From assembly GCA_004332335.1 (NCBI GenBank), contig SISS01000038.1, forward strand, positions 1 to 64,000: a stretch of DNA of 64,000 nucleotides, given 5' to 3'. Positions 59,609 through 64,000 of this stretch are shown in pieces; the stretch's first letter is position 1, and each line of letters begins with the position of its first letter. The stretch comes from Methanoregulaceae archaeon UXB-2016 (GTDB lineage Archaea > Halobacteriota > Methanomicrobia > Methanomicrobiales > Methanospirillaceae). A program made the translations under genes and the position numbers. The notes below the pieces were generated by a model that saw only the letters and a list, made by a program, of their open reading frames with translations, was not told the origin of the DNA and ran no database searches.

Positions 59609-60874
59609 TCAGAGCCGCTCGAAGAGCCGGACCACGTCCGCGAAGTCCGCCCGGCCGTTGGCGTTGAAGTCGAACGCGCCGATCGGCTCGTGCACGGCCC
59701 ACCAGGCGAGCTCGTTGAAGAGGAGGACCACGTCCGCGAAGTCCGCCCGCCCGTTGCCGTTCACATCCTCGTACCGCCCGTCGCCGTCGGGGTCGGTCGG
59801 CGCGCGCGCCTGGCCCGGGAACGGGACCACGCCCGGAGTCGGAGTCGGCGTCGGGGTGGGCGGGGCGAACGAGGCCTCGAGGACCTCCCACTGCGAGGGA
59901 TAGATCGCATAGTCGTGGGTGTAGACCGCGTCGTAGTCGATGTCCATCGCCATCCGGAAGGTGCCGCTTGGCCGCAGGCCGTTCGCCGTCCCCATCGAGT
60001 TGAGCATGATCCAGTACGGGTGCTCGGGGTCGGTCGTGTCGTACCCGACGCAGAGGACCGCGTGGGCCGCGCCGGTCGCGGGGTCCCACTGAGCGCCGTC
60101 GTACGGCGACGGGTCCCAGACGGCCGACTCGCCGCCGGAGTACCAGGACGAGAGGAAGTCCGAGACCGCGCCCTGGTTCGGGTAGGTGAGCCCGACGAAG
60201 ACCGGGCGGAACTGGTTGAGCTGGGCCTTGATGTTCGCGATCGCCTGCACCTGCCCCACGCCCCGCGTCTGGACCCGCTGCTCCTCGACATCCGTAAGAG
60301 TATAGTTCGGCGTCTCCGCGATCAGGGAGGCCGGCACGAGCGCCCGCTCCTCGATCACGGACCGGTAATTTCCATCGGCGTACGAGGCGTTCGTGTTCGA
60401 CCACGGCACGGCCGTCCGCTCCCCCTCGTAGAACCGGGCGAAGTCCGAGAGGGTTCCCCCGTTCCCGGCCCAGTCCGGGCCGGCACCGCCGTTGTAGTTC
60501 GAGTCGAACCACTGGACCGAGAGGCGGTCCTGGACCCCCACGGCGAAGAGGTGCGAGAGCTCGAGGCAGCCCGTCCCGGCCCAGACCCAGCAGGTCCCGG
60601 CCGCGCCCTGGTTCCGCTCGGCCGGCACGTACGGAACGAACGGCAGGAGCGACGTCGCGGCCGGTTCGGCAGAGCGGGCGCGGCTCAACGCCTGCCCGGG
60701 GGCCGGAGACGCCTGCTCGTAGTCGCCGACCCACCTCTCGAGCGCGGCCTCGTCGGGATGGAGGAACGGCGCGACAGCCGAAGCCTCGGAGGCGGCGGCC
60801 GCGAACGGTGCGAAGAGCAGAGCGGTTAGGAGGAGCACGCCGGCGAGGCGTGCCATGACAGGAACAGGTCTCAT
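59609..60874 (-). CDS. secreted papain-like (C1A) protease with C-terminal dockerin
   Basis: 421 residues. Signal peptide about 1-28 (RLAGVLLLTALLFAPFAAAA). Peptidase C1 core: NQGAAGTCWVWAGTGCLELS (Gln and catalytic Cys), AAHAVLCVGYD (catalytic His) and MLNSMGTANG (Asn; papain has NSWG, here NSMG). A Pro/Thr linker (PPTPTPTPTPG) leads to a two-repeat dockerin (DPDGDGRYEDVNGNGRADFA; FDFNANGRADFADVVRLFE) nearly identical in design to that of the 1186-residue protein at 12.5 kb. ATG 60874 follows GTGATC; the frame extends to 60967. It probably digests proteins at the surface while docked to a cohesin partner. Confidence 0.8.
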   Translation of the reverse strand: MRPVPVMARLAGVLLLTALLFAPFAAAASEASAVAPFLHPDEAALERWVGDYEQASPAPGQALSRARSAEPAATSLLPFVPYVPAERNQGAAGTCWVWAGTGCLELSHLFAVGVQDRLSVQWFDSNYNGGAGPDWAGNGGTLSDFARFYEGERTAVPWSNTNASYADGNYRSVIEERALVPASLIAETPNYTLTDVEEQRVQTRGVGQVQAIANIKAQLNQFRPVFVGLTYPNQGAVSDFLSSWYSGGESAVWDPSPYDGAQWDPATGAAHAVLCVGYDTTDPEHPYWIMLNSMGTANGLRPSGTFRMAMDIDYDAVYTHDYAIYPSQWEVLEASFAPPTPTPTPTPGVVPFPGQARAPTDPDGDGRYEDVNGNGRADFADVVLLFNELAWWAVHEPIGAFDFNANGRADFADVVRLFERL

Positions 60875-61007
60875 GGGATCACGTCGCAACAGGCCGGAAG
60901 GGGCCGGCCTGAGGACCCCTCGCGGGGGCACGTATCCGTTTTGGACCCGAAGGGGTATCAAGGACACGGTAGGGGCGAACGCTGTTCGCCGCCGAGCGCG
61001 AACGGCG

Positions 61008-62084
61008 TCAGGCGCCGGTCTCGATCAGGTCGATCTCGACGGGCCGGCGTTCGCGCTCAGCGGCCTCGCGAAGTTCGGCCACACGCGGCACGTTCCGGAG
61101 CCCGGCCAGGAGCACGACCACCCCGACCCGGTGCGAGTCGACGGGGTAATCGCCCGAGCGGAGCTCGAACCCGGCGATCGTCCGGTCCAGCCAGCGCTGC
61201 ACGGTCGAGAAGCCCTTCATCGAGAGTTCGCGCGACGGCCCGGCCACGAGCAGCAGCGCCTTCTCGGCCGCCGTCAGGTCGAAGGGGACCGAGGCCTCCT
61301 CGTAGCAGGCCTTCTTGGCGAGCTCGACGATCCGCGCCGCACCGTCGAACGGGTCCGGCCGCGAGAGGAACGGGATCGGCCGACCGAGCAGCCGCACGAG
61401 CCAGTGCTCGCGGATCGGCTCGAACGCGTACCCGACCGCAGCAAAGCCCTGGCCCACGAGCGTCCCGAGCACATCTCCCGCGTCGACCACGATCTGCCCG
61501 ACCTCGCCGCCGAACTCCCCCGCCCGGAGCAGCAGCCCGATCCGCCGGGCGGCCTCCTCGTTCAGGGCCGCGTAGAGCGTGGGCGAGGGGTCCCTCGCCC
61601 CCTCGGGCCGGCGCGCAGCAAAGGTCTCGTTGTCGAAGAGAAGGACCGCGTCGGCCCGAGGCAGGAGCGCATCCAGCGCCTCCGCGGCCCCGGCCGCGAT
61701 CCGCTGCCCCTCGGAGCGCTGCGGAAGAGTCACGAGCACGAGCACGGGCTCGGCGAACGCGCTCCGGAGCGTCTCCACGAACGAGGGAGCGAGGGCCGCA
61801 GTCTCGCCCCCGGCGCCCACGCAGAGCAGGAGCGCGTCGACCCCCGAGGTGTCCTGCCTCTTCAGGTGAAAGAGCACCTGCTCGAGGTCGATCGCCTCCG
61901 GGCCGACGGGCGGGTAGTAGAGCCGGTGCTCCTCCGGCACGGCCGAGAGCAGCCGGAGGGCCGGCGCGTCCGTATCGATCGCGGCCGCATCCACGCAGGT
62001 CACCCGCCCCTCCCGGTCCAGGCGGTAGAGCGTGTCCGCGAGCCGGCCGCCGGCGCCCCCGATCCCGATCGCAAGGATTCGCAT
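61008..62084 (-). CDS. tubulin/FtsZ-superfamily protein (CetZ-like), degenerate nucleotide loop
   Basis: 358 residues. N-terminal RILAIGIGGAGGRLADTLYR matches the T1 region of FtsZ/CetZ, and residues about 90-105 (LLCVGAGGETAALAPSFVET) occupy the place of the tubulin signature GGGTGxG, but only GAGG is kept. The rest keeps the alpha/beta layout (VLVTLPQRSEGQRIAAGAAE, AVLLFDNETF, GQIVVDAGDVLGTLVGQGFA). Nucleotide binding may be altered. CetZ proteins control cell shape in haloarchaea. GCACATATCC near 62115-62124 is a plausible TATA. Confidence 0.66.
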   Translation of the reverse strand: MRILAIGIGGAGGRLADTLYRLDREGRVTCVDAAAIDTDAPALRLLSAVPEEHRLYYPPVGPEAIDLEQVLFHLKRQDTSGVDALLLCVGAGGETAALAPSFVETLRSAFAEPVLVLVTLPQRSEGQRIAAGAAEALDALLPRADAVLLFDNETFAARRPEGARDPSPTLYAALNEEAARRIGLLLRAGEFGGEVGQIVVDAGDVLGTLVGQGFAAVGYAFEPIREHWLVRLLGRPIPFLSRPDPFDGAARIVELAKKACYEEASVPFDLTAAEKALLLVAGPSRELSMKGFSTVQRWLDRTIAGFELRSGDYPVDSHRVGVVVLLAGLRNVPRVAELREAAERERRPVEIDLIETGA

Positions 62085-62402
62085 GGTCTCTCTCCAGTGT
62101 TATCACCGGAAGAGGATATGTGCATCGACCCGCACTCGGCGGAACCCCCCGTGGGCGAAGTGCCGGCAGGCGTACCACGGTCGACCCCTCCCGTGCCCAC
62201 GGCGATCGCGGAGCCGGCGTCTGCAGAACGACTGGCGTCTCCGGGGATCCCGTCGCCCCCCCTCGAACCGCAGGGCCGGAGCCCTCCGTAAGACAGAGAT
62301 ATCCGATCGGCGAGTCGTCGTCCCACCAGCACGGCGGCGGCCACAATCCGAATGTTCACGACGGGCCGCTGCCCGCCCTGGAGCGCCTGAAAGAAAAGAG
62401 GA
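62085..62402. other. 318-bp intergenic region between the CetZ-like gene and frhB
   Basis: Carries the CetZ-like promoter (TATA near 62120) and, next to frhB, a minus-strand T-rich stretch (CCTCTTTTCTTTC, 62388-62400) that fits termination of the frh transcript. Overlapping open frames here are composition artefacts; no gene seen. Confidence 0.5.
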
Positions 62403-63281
62403 TTAGATGTAGGGGTTCCGAAGCCCCTTGCCGATCCCGAACTTCGCGCGCTCCTCGAGCGACTTGCGATTCTTCGTGATCTTCTCGGTCGCGAGCTTCG
62501 TAACCAGGTCGAGGCCGGGCTTGACCTCCTCGATCGGCTTGGTCTCGAAGCATCCGGCGGCCATCGCCTTGGCCCAGACGTCGTTGCCCTTCTTCGAGCG
62601 GACAAAGACCGTCGACCAGCCGTCGGGGGTGCCGACCGAGCCGGTCGAGACGTCCGCGAGGTTCGAGACATAGTCAAGGCAGACGTGGCAGCCGGGCTGC
62701 TCGTACTTGTGCGTGATCTTCAGCGGGAGCTGGACGACTGCGCCGCGCTCCGTGTAGATCCAGAACTTGCCCTTGCCGATGTCCATCTTCACGACGTTCT
62801 CGAGCTTCGTGTTCCCGTGGTCCTCCACGAGCTGGATGATCGACTGGTACGGGAAGTTCTCCATGCAGAAGATACCGACCGCGAGTGCGATCTTGTCGGG
62901 GACGTCGCGCAGGCCGATCGGGTAGAGCTGGCCCTTGCGCAGGCCCTGCATCTGGCAGGGCGTGCCGACGATACCGACCTTGTCGAGACCGTAGCTCCGC
63001 GTCGCCTCCTTGATCAGGGCGAGGTTCGGCGAGAGGCTGTACCGGGTGCCGCGGGCGAAGTAGAGCTCCTCGGGGCTCGTCGCCACGAACGGCATCGGCT
63101 TCCACGGCTCGGACGGGTCCACCATCGAGACGATTGCGCCGTCGATGATCCCCTGTTCGAGGGCGAAGGCGAGCAGGCCCGTTGCGATCCCGCCGTCCTG
63201 TGATCCCGCAAGGATGCCCCGGTTGGTGCTGCGCGCGGCGACACAGGATGTGTAGTTTCCTAGGAAATTGTCCTGAACCAT
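62403..63281 (-). CDS. frhB: coenzyme F420-reducing hydrogenase subunit beta
   Basis: 292 residues. FrhB carries FAD and one [4Fe-4S] cluster and passes electrons from FrhG to F420. AARSTNRGILAGSQDGGIAT, LIKEATRSYGLDKVGIVGTP, CQMQGLRKGQ, CMENFPYQSIIQLVED, KFWIYTERGAVVQLPLK and PGCHVCLDYVSNLADVS (cluster Cys and DYxxxxADxS) are typical. ATG 63281 follows GAGGTGA; a GTG at 63290 is too close to it. Ten bases after frhG; last gene of frhADGB. Confidence 0.95.
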   Translation of the reverse strand: MVQDNFLGNYTSCVAARSTNRGILAGSQDGGIATGLLAFALEQGIIDGAIVSMVDPSEPWKPMPFVATSPEELYFARGTRYSLSPNLALIKEATRSYGLDKVGIVGTPCQMQGLRKGQLYPIGLRDVPDKIALAVGIFCMENFPYQSIIQLVEDHGNTKLENVVKMDIGKGKFWIYTERGAVVQLPLKITHKYEQPGCHVCLDYVSNLADVSTGSVGTPDGWSTVFVRSKKGNDVWAKAMAAGCFETKPIEEVKPGLDLVTKLATEKITKNRKSLEERAKFGIGKGLRNPYI

Positions 63282-63291
63282 TCTCTTCACC

Positions 63292-64000
63292 TCAGGGTGC
63301 CATCGCAGCGTCGATCGTCTCCATGATCGACTCGTACTGGTTGGTCACATCGAACGAGTACCAGCTGCGCGGGCACTGGTTGAAGCAGGCGCCGCACTTG
63401 ATGCAGAGTTCGCGGTCGATGTTGGGCTTGCCGAGCTCCATCGTGATCGCACGGACGGGGCAGGACGCGGCGCAGGCGCCGCAGGCCATGCAGAGGCCCT
63501 GGTTGATCACGCCGACGATCAGGTCGCAGCCGCAGGCGTGGCCGCAGCCGGTTGGGGCTGGGTCGCACTTGGCGGCGGCCATCAGGGGCTTCAGGTAGGC
63601 CCCGGCCAGCGCCTTCTGGTCGTCGTTCCCCTTGAGCAGGAGATACGCACAGACGCAGACGTTCCTGATCATCTGGGGTGTCGGCGCACATCCGGGGATG
63701 AAGACATCGACATCGATCAGGTCGCCGATCGCGACAAAGCTCTCGTGCTGGGGCTGGTTCTGCTGTCCGCCGCGGGCAAAGCGTGTAATGTTGCCCGTGC
63801 AGGCGCAGGCGCCGAGCGCCACAACGATCTTCGATCTCTCTCTCGTCTCGCGGATCTCCTCGACGGAGAGGTGGTCGTTGATACAGACCGACCCCTCGAC
63901 GAGCGCAACATCCATCTCGGGGATGTGGCGGACGTCGGCGAGGGTCAGGTCATAGACCCAGTCCACGTACCGGTCGAGCAGGGTTAAGAGCCCCGCGTAG
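63292..64000 (-). CDS. frhG: coenzyme F420-reducing hydrogenase subunit gamma, 5' end cut by the window
   Basis: Partial: the frame is open to the window edge and the upstream residues YAGLLTLLDRYVDWVYDLTL continue the family sequence, so the true start is beyond 64000. VEGSVCINDHLSVEEIRETR and VALGACACTGNITRFARGG supply the proximal-cluster Cys of the small hydrogenase-like domain; VFIPGCAPTPQMIRNVCV follows. The C-terminus has two ferredoxin motifs, CMACGACAASCPVRAI and CIKCGACFNQCPRSWYSF. FrhG links the NiFe site of FrhA to FrhB. frhA and frhD must lie past the window end. Confidence 0.95.
   Translation of the reverse strand, partial: YAGLLTLLDRYVDWVYDLTLADVRHIPEMDVALVEGSVCINDHLSVEEIRETRERSKIVVALGACACTGNITRFARGGQQNQPQHESFVAIGDLIDVDVFIPGCAPTPQMIRNVCVCAYLLLKGNDDQKALAGAYLKPLMAAAKCDPAPTGCGHACGCDLIVGVINQGLCMACGACAASCPVRAITMELGKPNIDRELCIKCGACFNQCPRSWYSFDVTNQYESIMETIDAAMAP

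Noticed and set aside
1-64000. CRISPR array, insertion sequence, integrase or att site
   Set aside because: No regularly spaced direct repeats, transposase motifs or terminal inverted repeats noticed; the excisionase-like HTH at 12018 stands alone.

Overview
The window is archaeal and almost certainly from a high-GC methanogen of the order Methanomicrobiales. Supporting signs are frhG and frhB of the F420-reducing hydrogenase, a methanogenic-type seryl-tRNA synthetase, ribosomal proteins S15 and S3Ae, Pcc1, archaeal mevalonate genes (thiolase, HMG-CoA synthase, HMG-CoA reductase), CTP-type riboflavin kinase, ApgM, the ArvABC GTPase locus, and AT-rich TATA boxes about 25-35 nt before many starts. 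Genus cannot be fixed by eye.

Layout: 0-7 kb holds a zinc ribbon, a secreted Ntn hydrolase, a broken M20 dipeptidase, a metallophosphoesterase, an IorA-like ThDP enzyme and a LysE exporter. 7-12 kb holds ribK-ribB and regulator-mvaS-thiolase-DUF35. 12.5-16 kb is one large secreted beta-helix/PKD/dockerin protein. 16-26 kb is a sulfur and cysteine block: DUF1894/DUF1890/ThrRS-editing-like operon, larE, cysK, wHTH-cysteine desulfurase-fdhD, XRE regulator-moeB-moaD-moaE, nadA-thiI and tRNA-Cys. 27-31 kb is a five-gene operon carrying 18 CBS domains. 31.5-33 kb is arvABC, and 34.7-38.7 kb is rps15-DHH-pcc1-serS-rps3ae. 39.6-43.4 kb holds apgM, a bactofilin-like protein, a methyltransferase-like protein and a LEA-2 protein. 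43.6-49.4 kb holds argC-CBS-argJ-argB, hisG and DUF1015. 49.4-52 kb holds rimI, hmgA and a Trm5-like gene. 52-55 kb is an island of small, very hydrophilic low-complexity proteins. 55-61 kb encodes a 1337-residue PKD/CBM6 surface protein and a papain-like protease with a dockerin. 61-64 kb holds a tubulin-like gene and the end of the frh operon.

The strongest new signal is a 12-bp palindrome, TCACAATTGTGA or close variants (TAACAATTGTGA, TCACGATCGTGA). It occurs six times, each in a promoter region of the 16-26 kb sulfur block, including immediately before tRNA-Cys. I propose a previously unrecognised cysteine/sulfur regulon. The XRE-type protein encoded in the block, which carries a C-terminal Cys cluster, is the best regulator candidate.

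Several conserved genes (nadA, thiI, the LysE exporter, the M20 peptidase, the 53 kb proteins) are interrupted by single-base indels, mostly at short G or C runs. That pattern looks more like consensus errors in the assembly than gene decay. CDS entries with such breaks span the whole inferred gene.
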